In this document: positions 33,240 to 44,146 of the stretch, in pieces
How the letters are laid out: each line of letters opens with the position of its first letter
How positions within the stretch are numbered: the first letter of the stretch is position 1
Assembly (NCBI GenBank): GCA_024703915.1
Contig: CP087969.1
Span: 2,790,001-2,854,000 of the forward strand
DNA length: 64,000 bases
DNA from: Massilia sp. H-1
GTDB taxonomy: Bacteria; Pseudomonadota; Gammaproteobacteria; Burkholderiales; Burkholderiaceae_D
Direction: 5' to 3'
Made by a program: the position numbers and the translations under genes
The notes under the pieces: generated by a model
What the model was told of the DNA's origin: nothing
Database searches by the model: none
Seen by the model: only the letters and a program-made list of their open reading frames with translations

Positions 33240-33260
33240 GTAAGCCTTCTTTTTGGCTAC
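33240..33260. repeat. Imperfect hairpin near the right end of the TnpB element
   Basis: GTAAGCC and GGCTAC pair with one bulged A around a T-rich loop, 18 bases after the tnpB stop. It could be the right-end hairpin of the element or the foot of its guide RNA. Confidence 0.4.
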
Positions 33261-33326
33261 AATGGGAACAGGCGGGGGCTCCACGAGGGCTGCCGCGCCT
33301 TATTTTCATTCTAGAACTGGATTTGT

Positions 33327-33596
33327 ATGACCACCCCCGCTGACTCTCTCATCGAATACCCGAGCGACTTCCCAATCAAGGTGATGGGCGCCACACATGA
33401 GGATTTCGCCGCGACCATCGTCGACGTGGTGCTCGAATTCGACCCGACTTTCCACATTGGCCGCATGGAAGTGCGTCCTTCTGCCCAGGGCAACTACACC
33501 GGCCTGACGGTCACGGTGCGCGCCACCAGCCGCGTTCAGCTCGACGACCTGTACCGTGCGCTGTCGGCGCACCCGATGGTCAAGATCGTGATGTAA
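33327..33596 (+). CDS. ybeD: YbeD/DUF493 family protein
   Basis: An intact frame of 89 residues: [69 protein letters not shown] (in pieces). This ferredoxin-like fold matches YbeD of E. coli, a possible allosteric regulator of lipoate metabolism. It is the first gene of a ybeD-lipB-lipA cluster, the common order in proteobacteria. Confidence 0.93.
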   Translation: MTTPADSLIEYPSDFPIKVMGATHEDFAATIVDVVLEFDPTFHIGRMEVRPSAQGNYTGLTVTVRATSRVQLDDLYRALSAHPMVKIVM

Positions 33597-33615
33597 GGCA
33601 GGCAACGCCCTTTTC

Positions 33616-34294
33616 ATGCAAGCCGCCACTCCCGCGCAGGTTCGCGACCTCGGCCGCGCCGATTACGAACCCGTCTTTGCCGCCATGCGCGCCTTCACCG
33701 ATGCGCGCGAGACCGACACGCCCGATGAACTGTGGATCGTCGAGCATCCGCCCGTGTTCACGCTGGGCCTGGGCGCCGACCGCAGCCACGTGCTGGCGGC
33801 CAACGGCGTGCCCGTGATCCAGACCGACCGCGGCGGCGAAGTCACCTTCCACGGCCCCGGCCAGGTGGTGATTTACCTGCTGATGGACCTGCGCCGTAAC
33901 AAGCCGGGCGGGAAGTTGTACGCGAGACAATTTGTCGGAAAAATCGAGCAAGCTGTGATCAATACGCTGGCGGCGTATAATCTTGCAGGCGAGCGCATCG
34001 CTGGCGCCCCAGGCATCTATATCGCCGCGGGCCCCGCGCAAAGGCGCCAAGATCGCCGCGCTTGGCCTGAAAGTACGCGGCAATGGCTGCACTTACCATG
34101 GGGTATCGCTGAATGTCGCGATGGACCTGGCACCGTTTTCCTGGATCAACCCCTGTGGATATTCCGGGCTAGAAACGGTGGATATGCGCACCATGGGTGC
34201 CGATGTGCCCCTGGCCGAGGTGCAGCGCAAGCTGGCCGACGAACTGGTGCAGCAACTGGCCAGTGCGGGAATGCCGACCGAACCGATTATTTAA
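33616..34294 (+). CDS. lipB: Octanoyl-[acyl-carrier-protein]:protein N-octanoyltransferase LipB
   Basis: LipB moves octanoate from acyl carrier protein to the lipoyl domains of dehydrogenase complexes. Signature elements: [38 protein letters not shown], the Lys/His region [23 protein letters not shown] with the catalytic Cys likely in INPCGY. About 225 residues. A single extra C near 34032 breaks the frame. Confidence 0.95.
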
Positions 34295-34319
34295 ACACGC
34301 CCTCTGGGCACGCAGCCAC

Positions 34320-35304
34320 ATGACTTCCGAGACCGATACCAGCACCGTCCCTGCCGCCTACAACGCGACCGACAAGCAAAAAGGCGCCAGCAAGACGTCG
34401 CGCATTCCGATCAAGATCGTGCCGCTGGCGCAAGTCGAGCGCCTGAAAAAGCCGGACTGGATCCGCGTCAAAGCCGCCTCGGCCTCGACCCGTTTCTATG
34501 AAATCAAGGATATCCTGCGCGCCAACAACCTGGTGACGGTGTGCGAAGAAGCGAGCTGCCCGAACATCGGCGAATGCTTCGGCAAGGGCACCGCGACCTT
34601 CATGATCATGGGCGACAAGTGCACCCGCCGCTGCCCGTTCTGCGACGTCGGCCACGGCCGTCCGGATCCGCTCGACGTCAACGAGCCGGTCAATCTGTCC
34701 AAGACCATCGCCGAACTGCGCCTGTCGTATGTCGTGATCACTTCGGTCGACCGCGACGACCTGCGTGACGGCGGCGCTTAGCCATTTCGTCGAATGCATC
34801 AAGCAAACGCGCGCCCTGTCGCCGAAAACCCGCATCGAAGTGCTGGTGCCGGACTTCCGCGGCCGCCTGGCCAAGGCGCTGGCGATCTTCGCCGACGGCT
34901 TGCCGGACGTGATGAACCACAATCTGGAAACCGTGCCGCGCCTGTACAAGGAAGCCCGCCCCGGTTCCGACTACACCCACTCGCTGGAATTGCTGCGCGA
35001 CTTCAAGGCGCTGTATCCGAACGCGGTCACCAAGTCCGGCATCATGGTCGGCCTGGGCAGAAACCGATGAAGAAATCCTGCAAGTGATGCGCGACCTGCG
35101 CGCCCACAACGTCGAGATGCTGACCATTGGCCAGTATCTGGCGCCGTCGGGCGACCACTTGCCTGTGCGCCGCTACGTGCATCCGGACGTTTTCAAGATG
35201 TTCGAGGAAGAAGCGTACAAGATGGGCTTCGTTCACGCCGCAGTCGGCGCCATGGTGCGCAGCTCCTACCACGCGGACGAGCAGGCGCATAACGCCGGCT
35301 GTAG
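34320..35304 (+). CDS. lipA: Lipoyl synthase LipA
   Basis: Radical-SAM enzyme that inserts two sulfurs into octanoyl-lysine. The auxiliary cluster motif [12 protein letters not shown] and the radical-SAM motif [10 protein letters not shown] are both present, followed by [37 protein letters not shown] and the C-terminal RSSYHADEQ whose first Ser ligates the auxiliary cluster. About 325 residues. Breaks near 34779 (lost GCCGGC), 35060 and 35299; the true stop is taken as the TAG at 35302. Confidence 0.96.
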
Positions 35305-35330
35305 CGATCCCGGTTTAAGCGCAACGCCAC

Positions 35331-36053
35331 GTGACCGCTCTCGTCCTGCTGCCCGGCATGGACGGCAGCGGTCATTTTTTGCCCAATTCTGCCAGCAGCT
35401 CGGTGCCTAAGCATCGACACGATCGTCATCGCCTATCCGCCGGACGCGGCGCTCGGCTACCGCGAGCTGACCGACTTCGTGCGCAGCCGCCTGCCGCCTG
35501 CCGAGCCTTACTTCTTGCTGGGTGAATCATTCTCCGGCCCGGTGGCGATCGCACTGGCCGCCGAGCGCCCGCCGATGTTGCTTGGCCTGATCCTGTCCTG
35601 TACCTTCGCCCGGAATCCGCTGCCCATCGCACGGGCGCTCAGCCCGCTCGTGCGATTTGCCCCGCTGTCCGCCCGCTGGTCGGCACTGGCGGCGCCGTTC
35701 TTGCTGGGATGGCATGCGCCAGCCGCCTTGCGGCAATCCTTGCGCGCCGTGCTCGCGAGCGCGCTTGGCTGCCGGTGCTGCGACGGCGGCTGCGTGAGGT
35801 GCTGGCGGTCGATTATTCCGAACAGGCAGCGAGCATTGCGGTGCCGGTGCTGTATCTGCGGGCTGCCCAGGACAGGGTCGTGTACGCTTCAGCGGCGCGG
35901 CATTTGTCGTCGCTATTGCCGCAGCTCACAGTCAAACGGTTAAACGGTCCGCACTTGCTGCTGCAAGCCAGGCCTGACGCTGCGGCGGCGGCGGTCATTG
36001 CCTTTGTCTGCGACATCCTGGACGCCAAGGCCCGGATCGAACAGGGCGATTGA
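35331..36053 (+). CDS. Alpha/beta hydrolase
   Basis: About 240 residues. Oxyanion region [13 protein letters not shown], nucleophile elbow GESFSG, acid in [10 protein letters not shown] and a His in NGPHLLLQ complete a Ser-Asp-His triad. A GTG start is used, 26 bases after lipA. Breaks near 35345, 35406 (lost GCCGGC) and 35753. It may be an esterase or thioesterase; substrate unknown. Close linkage to lipA may be transcriptional only. Confidence 0.85.
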
Positions 36054-36072
36054 TCATACTAAGTGGCTGCCG

Positions 36073-36243
36073 CTATTTTTTGGCAAGGCCTTGCGGCCCT
36101 GGCGGCAAACTGAGCGGCAGCTTCGCTTCCCCGTCGCTTTCCACAATCAGCACCTTCACATTCGGCACGGCCTGCTTACGCATGACAATTTGCTCGGCAA
36201 CTTCTTTGCGGCTGGGCGGGCGCGGGTGCTGGAACCAGAACAT
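36073..36243 (-). CDS. Small hypothetical protein, 56 residues
   Basis: ATG is preceded by GGAGG at good spacing. The peptide runs MFWFQHPRPPSRKEVAEQIV, then a Val-rich strand VPNVKVLIVESDGEAKLP, and ends GPQGLAKK. The frame is intact. Its composition looks like a real cytoplasmic protein. No family recognised. It fills the gap between the hydrolase and the DUF4139 gene. Confidence 0.6.
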   Translation of the reverse strand: MFWFQHPRPPSRKEVAEQIVMRKQAVPNVKVLIVESDGEAKLPLSLPPGPQGLAKK

Positions 36244-36379
36244 AGACAAACCTCCGTATGGGGAGTTCCATATGCTCCCGCTTGCGCAAAATGCAAGGCG
36301 TAACCCCGTTTTTGCCGTTCGTCCGTTTCATTCAGGTAACGCAGCTTCGAACAACCGATTTCACCCATAAGGATCCACC

Positions 36380-37996
36380 ATGCGCCCACCCCTGCTCGCC
36401 GCCGTCGCGCTCGCCGTCATGTCCACCACCTGTTTCGCCAGCACCAGCGCGCCGGTGACGGCCGTGGTCCTGTATCCCGGCAGCGCTCGGCATCACCCGC
36501 ACCGCCCAGGTCGCGCCCGGTGCCAGCGAAGTCGTGCTGACGGGCCTGCCATCGAATTTCGATGTCCAGACCATGCGCGTGGCTGCCTCGCCCGGCCTGC
36601 GGGTGGGCGCGGTCACGACGCTCGACGCCGCCATCGGCAGCGAAGCGCGCAATCCCGTCGAGGCGAACCTGGTCGAAAAAATCCAGGCGCTGCAGGACCA
36701 GAAAGCCCTGCTCGATGCCGAGGCCAGCGCCGCCCAGGCCGTGAAGAATTATCTGGAAAAGTTGGACGGCAATAGCGGTAGCGACAAACCGGGCCCCGGT
36801 CCCGACGGCAAGGCGCTGGCGGGCATGATCGATACGCTCGGCAAGGGCGTCAGTGCTTCGCTCGTGAAGATGCAGAAAATCGCGGTCCAGCAGCGCGCCC
36901 TCAATGCCAGCATCGACGTGCTGCAGCGCGACCTGGCGCGCCTGGAAGTCGGGCTCGCGTGACTCGCGCACCATCAGCGTGCGCCTGTCCGGCGACAAGG
37001 GCGGTACCGTCACCCTCATCTATCAGCTCAACAACGCCGGCTGGAAGCCGGGCTACCGCGCCAGCCTCGATTCGGGGTGCGTCGACCATCGAGCTGGCAC
37101 GCCTGGCCACCGTCGCCCAGAACACGGGCGAAGACTGGAGCAACGTCAAGCTGACGCTGTCGACCAGCCAGCCGCGCCAGTCCCCGGTGGGGCGCGAAGC
37201 CCAGCCGTGGCTGCTGTCGTGGACCCGCCCGGCGCCGCAGGACTTCGCCCCAGCCCAGTATGCAGCCAAGCCGCCCCCCCATGGCGCCTGTCTTGGAGCG
37301 GGTCGAGGTGACGGGCAGCCGCAACAAGGCCCAGCTCGCCGATATCGACAGCAGCATGCTGGTTGACATTCAGAGCACCTTCGCGACCGAGTTCGAAGTC
37401 CCGGAACGGGTCAGCCTGGCGTCGGACGGGCGCGCCGTCACACTGGCGCTGTCAACCCAGACGCTGGCGGCGAAGCAATATCTGCGTGTCACCCCGCGCC
37501 TCGAGAAGTTCGCCATCATCATGGCCGAGACCGCGCGTCCGGACGGCGTATGGCCTAGGCAGGTAATCTGCAACTGTTCACGACGGCGGCTACGTGGGCG
37601 CCACCTGGTGGAACATTCAGCAAGGCAAGCGGACCGAATTCGCGTTCGGCCGCGACGAACAGTTGACGGTCGCGCTGGACGCGGTGGAAGGCAAGTCGGG
37701 CAGCAAAGGCATCTTCGGCTCGAATGCCTCGCGCACGGTTGCCGACGTGTTCACCGTCAGCAGCCGCCATCGCAAGCCGATGGACCTGGTGGTGATCGAA
37801 GCGTCGCCGGTCAGCACCTCGGACGAGATCAAGGTGCAAGCCGTGTTCGAGCCAGAAGCCTACCCTCACCGCCTGGGAAGAACGGCGCGGCGTGGTTGCC
37901 TGGAAGAGCGCGATTGCGCCGGGCGCGACGCTGAAATTCAACGTCGAGTACCAGATAGACTATCCGAAGGATGGCGTGATGGTGGGCCTGCGCTGA
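36380..37996 (+). CDS. DUF4139 (mucoidy inhibitor-like) secreted protein
   Basis: Signal peptide (MRPPLLAAVALAVMSTTCFAS), then the DUF4140/DUF4139 architecture: VTAVVLYPGSA, coiled-coil helices (EKIQALQDQKALLDAEASAAQAVKNYLEKL), and the DUF4139 core with YQLNNAGWKPGYRASLDS, AQNTGEDWSNVKLTLSTSQP and VATFEVPERVSL-type text. About 535 residues. Breaks near 36488 and 37554 (lost GCCGGC), 36955, 37072, 37275 (C run), 37580 and 37860. Family role unclear; some members are linked to envelope or exopolysaccharide. Confidence 0.85.
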
Positions 37997-38575
37997 TTGA
38001 TCTGGCGGGCGGATTCCAGCGGTAGTGGCCGGTGACAGGATAGGAAAACAGGCTGTTCTCCTCATGCGCGCCCCCGATGTTGTGGATCACCATCGGCACG
38101 CCGGTCCAGGAACGCTGGTCGGAGACGATGCCGATGTGCGGCAGGTTGCCGGGCAGGCGCCAGGTGACGATGTCGCCGGGCTGGTAGTCGCGCCCGTCGC
38201 GGCTGATGGCCAGCGCGCTGCCCTGGCGTTTGAGAAAGGTTTGCAGGTTGGGAACGCGGCGGTGATCGATGTTGCTGTCGCGCGCCTTGAGCTGCCACAG
38301 CTTGGGGTAGGCGCCCCAGGCCTTGCCCATGTCGTTGTGCACGAGTTCTTGCAGGTCGACGCCGCGCTGGCGGTAGGCGCGGATCACGACATCGGTGCAT
38401 ACCCCGCGTGCGGCCTAAGCACATCGCCATTCGGATAAGCCATCTTTTCGTAGCCGGGGTTGTAGCTGACCGTGACGCCGATCTGCGCGCGGGCGGCCGC
38501 GACCAGGTCCGTGCGCGGCTGTGCGGCGGCCAGCAGCGGCAGGCACAACATGGAGCAAGCGATCAATATTTTCAT
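37938..38575 (-). CDS. DUF1287 (YijF-like) secreted protein
   Basis: Signal peptide (MKILIACSMLCLPLLAAAQ), then the DUF1287 pattern: ARAQIGVTVSYNPGYEKMAYPNGDV, ARGVCTDVVIRAYRQRGVDLQELVHNDM, PGDIVTWRLPGNLPHIGIVSD and FSYPVTGHYRW. The conserved Cys-His pattern (GVCTDV, LPHIGIV) looks like an NlpC/P60-like amidase. The break near 38415 is a lost GCCGGC. It is convergent with and overlaps the DUF4139 gene by 59 bases; the last 20 residues are uncertain. Confidence 0.85.
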
Positions 38576-38652
38576 GGTTTGGCTATTCTGCAGGCAATTT
38601 GCATAACGGGGATAATGACACGCTAAGTCCATTGCATAAAGAAAGTCATCCC

Positions 38653-39081
38653 ATGAGCAAGCAAAGCATGTACACCCCGGAAGCGATGAACAAGTTCGGC
38701 GCCGCCAGCCTGCCCGGTTTTCTGGGCATCGAGATCACGCGCGTGTCGGAAGGCGAAGTGGCCGCCCGGATCGAAATCAAGCCGCATTTGCTCGCGCCGA
38801 ATGGTTTCTTGCACGTTCTAAGCACCGTCATCACCCTGGCGGACACGGCCGCCGGTTACGCTTGCGTGGCCAATCTGCCCGAGGGCGCGAACAATTTCAC
38901 CACGGTCGAGCTCAAGTCGAATCACCTGGGCACCGCGCGCGACGGCGCGATCGCCTGCGTGGCCAAGGCCGCCCACCTCGGCCGCACCACCCAGGTGTGG
39001 GACGTGGTCGTGACCAATGAAGCGAACGGCAAGACCATCGCCCTGTTTCGCTGCACGCAGATGATTCTGTATCCAAAATAG
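38653..39081 (+). CDS. PaaI-type hotdog-fold thioesterase
   Basis: About 142 residues. Hotdog core: GFLGIEITRVSEGEVAARIEIKPHLLAPNGFLH followed by VITLADTAAGYACVANLP, where the catalytic Asp lies in LADTAAG. At 38818 a GCCGGC has been replaced with three extra bases and the frame stays open, so two residues in HVLSTV are probably wrong (HAGTV expected). It hydrolyses an acyl- or aryl-CoA thioester; which one is unknown. Confidence 0.9.
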   Translation: MSKQSMYTPEAMNKFGAASLPGFLGIEITRVSEGEVAARIEIKPHLLAPNGFLHVLSTVITLADTAAGYACVANLPEGANNFTTVELKSNHLGTARDGAIACVAKAAHLGRTTQVWDVVVTNEANGKTIALFRCTQMILYPK

Positions 39082-39095
39082 TGTAAATTTGGCGC

Positions 39096-39512
39096 ATGAA
39101 GACACTGCTCGTCACCCTGGCTTGCGCCAGCCTCATGACGGCCGCGCAAGCGGCCGATGACGCCACCTTCCAGGGGCTGGGCGGCAAGCCCGGCATCAAG
39201 CAGATCGTGGCCACCTTCCTTCCGCTGATCCAGGCCGATCCGCGCATCAAGGAATCGTTCACCGACATCGACATGAAGAACCTGGCGCTGCGGCTGGAAG
39301 AGCAGTTCTGCGTGCTCAGCGGCGGGCCTTGCGCCTACCAGGGCAAGGACATGAAAGAGATCCACGACGGTCTGAACATCACCAACGCCCAGTTCAATGC
39401 CCTGGCCGAAGACTTGCAGATCGCGATGGAGAAGGTGGGCGTGCCATCCCGCTTCCAGAACAAGCTGGTGGCGAAGCTGGCGCCCATGCAGCGCGACATC
39501 GTGACAAAGTAA
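39096..39512 (+). CDS. Group 1 truncated haemoglobin, exported
   Basis: An intact frame of 138 residues: signal peptide (MKTLLVTLACASLMTAAQA), then FQGLGGKPGIKQIVATFLPLI, FTDIDMKNLALRLEEQFCVLSGGPCAYQGKDMKEIHDGLNIT with the proximal His in KEIHDGL, and FNALAEDLQIAMEKVGVP. Truncated globins bind oxygen or NO; a signal peptide points to a periplasmic haem protein. A strong terminator follows. Confidence 0.9.
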   Translation: MKTLLVTLACASLMTAAQAADDATFQGLGGKPGIKQIVATFLPLIQADPRIKESFTDIDMKNLALRLEEQFCVLSGGPCAYQGKDMKEIHDGLNITNAQFNALAEDLQIAMEKVGVPSRFQNKLVAKLAPMQRDIVTK

Positions 39513-39528
39513 GCACTCGCACACAAGA

Positions 39529-39559
39529 AAAAGGCCTCGCACTGCGAGGCCTTTTGTTT
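39529..39559. terminator. Bidirectional intrinsic terminator
   Basis: AAAAGGCCTCGC and GCGAGGCCTTTT pair perfectly around ACT, flanked by A-run on one side and T-run on the other. It separates the globin gene (plus) from the anti-sigma gene (minus) and can serve both. Confidence 0.92.
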
Positions 39560-40263
39560 TACAGCCGGACCCAGTTACCCTTGTAGATGATCGGTCCGGT
39601 CGGCCCGTTCGGGTTCGGCGAGCCGCCCTTCGGCTCGAGGGTGACGGCCAGCAGCATCACGTCGCCGCCGATGGCGCTGTCAGGCAGGGTGAAGCGTCCG
39701 CGGTTGCCAGCCAGCACGCCGAGCGAGCGCGGGTTGCCGCTCTTCGGTACCGCCCACAGCTCCAGGCTCTTGTCGGCCGCGATCTGGGCGGTGGTGACCA
39801 GGCGCATGTCGAGTGCATGGTTGCGCACGTCGGCCGTCACCACCATGGCCGCCTGGGCCTGGTCGTCGTTCAGCGTGGCGATGTAGGAAATGCTTGGGGT
39901 TTCCACTGCTTAGTTAGCTCATCACGACGACCAGCAACAGGGCCGCCAGACCGCTGGACACCAGACCCAGGCCGCGCCAGAAGGCAAGGTTTTCGTACAG
40001 CCAGTATTCCCAGCCGCTGGCTGTCGGCTTGAGGTTCAGACGCCGCTCGATGCCGGTCCAGACCGATTTTGGCGGTGGCACGCTGCTTAAGCAAATTCGG
40101 CCATCGGCGCCAGCCGCTGCTGCCACTGGGCGGTGATGTTGCGCAAGTCGGCGTCCTGGTGCATCCAGCCTTCGAAGCGGCGGCGCGCACCGCCACGCAG
40201 CGTGCCCAGCACGTATTCCGCTGCCAGCTTCTGGCGTAATACGACGTTGTTGCGGATATTCAT
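39559..40263 (-). CDS. Anti-sigma factor, RskA type
   Basis: About 230 residues. N-terminal zinc-less anti-sigma domain ([37 protein letters not shown]), one membrane helix ([17 protein letters not shown]) and a C-terminal RskA domain ([41 protein letters not shown]). It holds the co-encoded ECF sigma factor at the membrane. Breaks near 39905 and 40087 are lost GCCGGC sites. It overlaps the sigma gene by four bases. Confidence 0.9.
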
Positions 40264-40850
40264 GCTTGCTCCCGTTTCATGAGGCAGGTACGCAGCTTGT
40301 CCAGACTGCGTCTGATCCAGGTTTTGACGGTGCCAACCGGTAGCTTCATGTGCTCGGCAACTTCGCTGTGCGACAGGTCGTGGTAAAACGCCAGCGCCAC
40401 CACTTGCCGGTGCATGCCTTCGAGCGCAGACATGCACCAGGCCAGCGCTTTCGCGTCGCCTGTCATTTGCAGTGCCTCGATGGGCGTTGCCGCCGGATCC
40501 TGAAGAGCATTCATGACTTCGCTATCAAACTGTTCCGCGTCAATTTCAACCGAGACGTCGCTGCGCCGGAGGTGGTCGAAAGCCTTGTTCCGGACAATGG
40601 TGGCCATCCAGGTCATCGGTGCGGCAAGATGGCTCTGATAGCTGGCGGCATTGTTCCAGATGGCGACGAAGCTCTCCTGCAACACTTCTTCAGCGAGCTC
40701 GTGCTTATGCAATATACGCAGAGCAAAGCCAAACAGTTTCGGGGAAGTTGCATCGTACAAAGAACGGAAGGCGGCGGCATCACGCTTGCTGACGGCAAGC
40801 AGCCAGGTTTTCAGTTGCTGCGGGTCTGGCGCTTTGAGATCGTTGGACAC
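40260..40850 (-). CDS. ECF sigma factor (SigK-like)
   Basis: An intact frame. Region 2: [37 protein letters not shown] and [17 protein letters not shown]; region 4: [46 protein letters not shown] (in pieces). About 196 residues using a GTG start with AAGG six bases upstream. The frame is open far upstream, but conservation starts here. Paired with the RskA-type anti-sigma gene. Confidence 0.92.
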   Translation of the reverse strand: MSNDLKAPDPQQLKTWLLAVSKRDAAAFRSLYDATSPKLFGFALRILHKHELAEEVLQESFVAIWNNAASYQSHLAAPMTWMATIVRNKAFDHLRRSDVSVEIDAEQFDSEVMNALQDPAATPIEALQMTGDAKALAWCMSALEGMHRQVVALAFYHDLSHSEVAEHMKLPVGTVKTWIRRSLDKLRTCLMKREQA

Positions 40851-41061
40851 TGCGAGCCTTGCTGGAGGGAGTCGGAAATGACCGCGCCGGGGCGCGGATG
40901 GGTAATTTGAGGTTATCGCACATGCATACCCAAATACAACATCATTTTTAACAAAATAAGTCAAAATACTTGAATCCAAAACGCCTTCGTTTGCGTACCC
41001 ACAAGGGAGAGCGTTGAAGTTCGGAAAATTCATTGACGTTGAGGCATGAGAGGATCATTTC

Positions 41062-41962
41062 GTGCATGACACAATTTACGGACGTTTTCTAGCTGCAACA
41101 TTGGGCTTCCTGTGCAGTCTGCCTGCCTTCGCGCAAGGCGGGCCGGACCTTGGCAAGCTGACCGCGACGGGCGGCGTCAGCCAGCTCGAAGGCAGCCGGC
41201 GGCGGCGGACTGAGCCCGTGGGCGCTGATTACCGGTTATGGCAGCCGCGACAGCTGGGGCGGCAACGCCCACCTCACCAGCGTGCGCACCCAGGATTACG
41301 CGCTCGACAGTGCTGGCCTTGCGGTAGGGATCCATGACCGGGTCGAGTTCTCGCTGGCGCGCCAGCAATTTCGCGGCAGCCTGGCGCCGCTCGACCAGCT
41401 GCGCATCGAACAGGACATTGCCGAGCATCAAGCTCAAGCTGCGCGGCGACGCCGTGGTCGACCAGGATCAGCCGTGGCCGCAAGTGGCGGTCGGGGTATT
41501 GGTCAAGCGCAACCGCGGCATCGGCGGGCTCGGCGCGTTGGGCGTGAGCAGCGTGACCCAGCTCGGCGCCAATGACGATCACGGCATCGATTATTACGTC
41601 GCCGCGACCAAGCTGTATCTCGATCACAGCCTGCTGCTCAATGGCACCGTGCGCGCGACCAAGGCCAATCAGATGGGATTACTGGGATTTGGCGGCGACT
41701 TGCGCGACCGCTACCAGCCGGTGCTGGAAGTGTCGGCCGCCTACATGCTCAGCCGCAAGCTGGTGGCCTAAGCATCGAATACCGGCAAAAGCCGCACAAT
41801 TTGAGTGTGGATAACGAAAAAGATTACGCGGACGTGTTCGTCGCCTGGTTCCCCAGCAAGCACCTGTCGGTGACGGCGGCGTTCGCCTCGCTGGGCGACA
41901 TCACGGTATTCAATCCGCGCCGCCAGCGTGGCGTCTATCTGTCGCTGCAGGCCGGGTTTTAG
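41062..41962 (+). CDS. DUF3034 family outer-membrane-like protein
   Basis: Signal peptide (FLAATLGFLCSLPAFAQ), then DUF3034 text: GKLTATGGVSQLEG, LSPWALITGYGSRDSWGGNAHLTSV, VEFSLARQQF, and barrel-like strands to the final VYLSLQAGF ending in Phe. GTG start with AGGA upstream. About 295 residues. Breaks near 41191, 41413 and 41767 fall at GCCGGC sites. Function unknown. Confidence 0.85.
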
Positions 41963-42483
41963 CTTAGCCAGTTCTTTTTCCAGCAGCGCGTGCAGTGCGG
42001 CGAAGTCGGGCTCGCCCACGTAGCGCTTGATGATCTTGCCGTGCTTGTCGATCACGTAGGTGGTCGGCGTCAGCTGCACGTCGTTGAAGGCTTTGGCGAT
42101 GTCGCCGCCGCTGTCGAGCGCGACCGTGAACGGCAGTTTGCGCGTCTCGGTAAAGTTGAGCACGTAGTCGGGACGGTCATACTTCATGGCCACCGCGACA
42201 AATTCCAGGCCCTGGCCTTTGAACTTGTTGTAAGTGTCGACCATCTGCGGCATTTCCTTGACGCAGGTGGTGCACGACGTTGCCCAGAAATTGACCATCA
42301 CCACCTTGCCGCGCAAGCTTTGCGAGCTGATCTTTTGCCCTTGCAGATTGGTGAAGGTCACTTCCGGGGCGGCTTGGCGCGCCATTCATCGACATATAGC
42401 CGCCGATGGCGAGCGCGGTCACCACCACGCCGATGATGGCTTAGCTTGATCCAGTTCGCGCGTGGGGTATTTTCTCTCGACAT
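41959..42483 (-). CDS. TlpA/ResA-like thioredoxin-fold protein
   Basis: One membrane anchor (IGVVVTALAIGGYMSMNG) and a thioredoxin domain: VTFTNLQGQKISSQSLRGKVVMVNFWATSCTTCVKEMPQM with redox Cys pair CTTC, then KYDRPDYVLNF and the cis-Pro in LTPTTYVIDKHGKI. About 172 residues. The true stop is read as GCC-GGC-TAA disguised near 41965; the break at 42440 is another lost GCCGGC, and one near 42385 is an indel. It probably reduces periplasmic disulfides, for example for cytochrome c or catalase maturation. Confidence 0.9.
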
Positions 42484-42487
42484 GGCT

Positions 42488-43728
<1,241 letters not shown>

Positions 43729-43784
43729 AGATGACGATTATAGTGCAACGGCCATGGAGGCCGGGCAAGAGGACTTAAATATGC

Positions 43785-44145
43785 TTACACTTGGATGGCG
43801 TCGCGCAGCCAGTCGAGCCGGTCGGCGTCGATCGCGATGACGTCGATGCGGCAGGGCGGAACCCGCGGATAGCGCAACAGATAATATTGCGCGGCACGCA
43901 CGATGCGGCGGATCTTGGCTTGGCGTGATGCTGGCCGCGGCGCCGCCATGGGTGCCATGCGCGCTCGCGCACCTCGACGAACACCAGCACCGCGCCTTCG
44001 TGCAAAATCAGGTCGATTTCACCGAGTTTGCACTGAAAATTGGCTTCCACCAGGCGTAAAACCGTGTTCTTGCAAGAAAAGCAAGGCACGGTCTTCGCTG
44101 GCCTTGCCCTGTTCCTGCTTGTGACTGCGCCGGGCTTAGCCACAT
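43785..44145 (-). CDS. yraN: YraN family (UPF0102) nuclease-fold protein
   Basis: About 120 residues with the restriction-endonuclease-like core EANFQCKLGEIDLILHEGAVLVFVEVRER (Asp and E-x-V of the fold), KIRRIVRAAQYYLLRYPRVPPCRIDVIAID and WLRDAIQV at the end. Breaks near 44136 (lost GCCGGC after MW), 44075 and 43925. Function is not established. It starts two bases after the lpoA-like gene's stop. Confidence 0.9.
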
Positions 44146-44146
44146 G

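Larger units (their letters stand above)
31775..33260 (+). mobile_element. TnpB-only IS200/IS605-type (IS1341-like) element
   Basis: The element consists of a left hairpin (31775-31799), a small overlapping frame, tnpB, and a right hairpin-like repeat (33240-33260). No tnpA transposase is present, as in IS1341-group elements that need a helper. The exact ends are not provable from one copy. TnpB elements carry their guide RNA (omega RNA) over the 3' end of tnpB and the right end, so 33100-33260 is where that RNA should lie (established for the family, not shown here). It lies between the FecR-like gene and the ybeD-lipB-lipA cluster. Confidence 0.75.
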
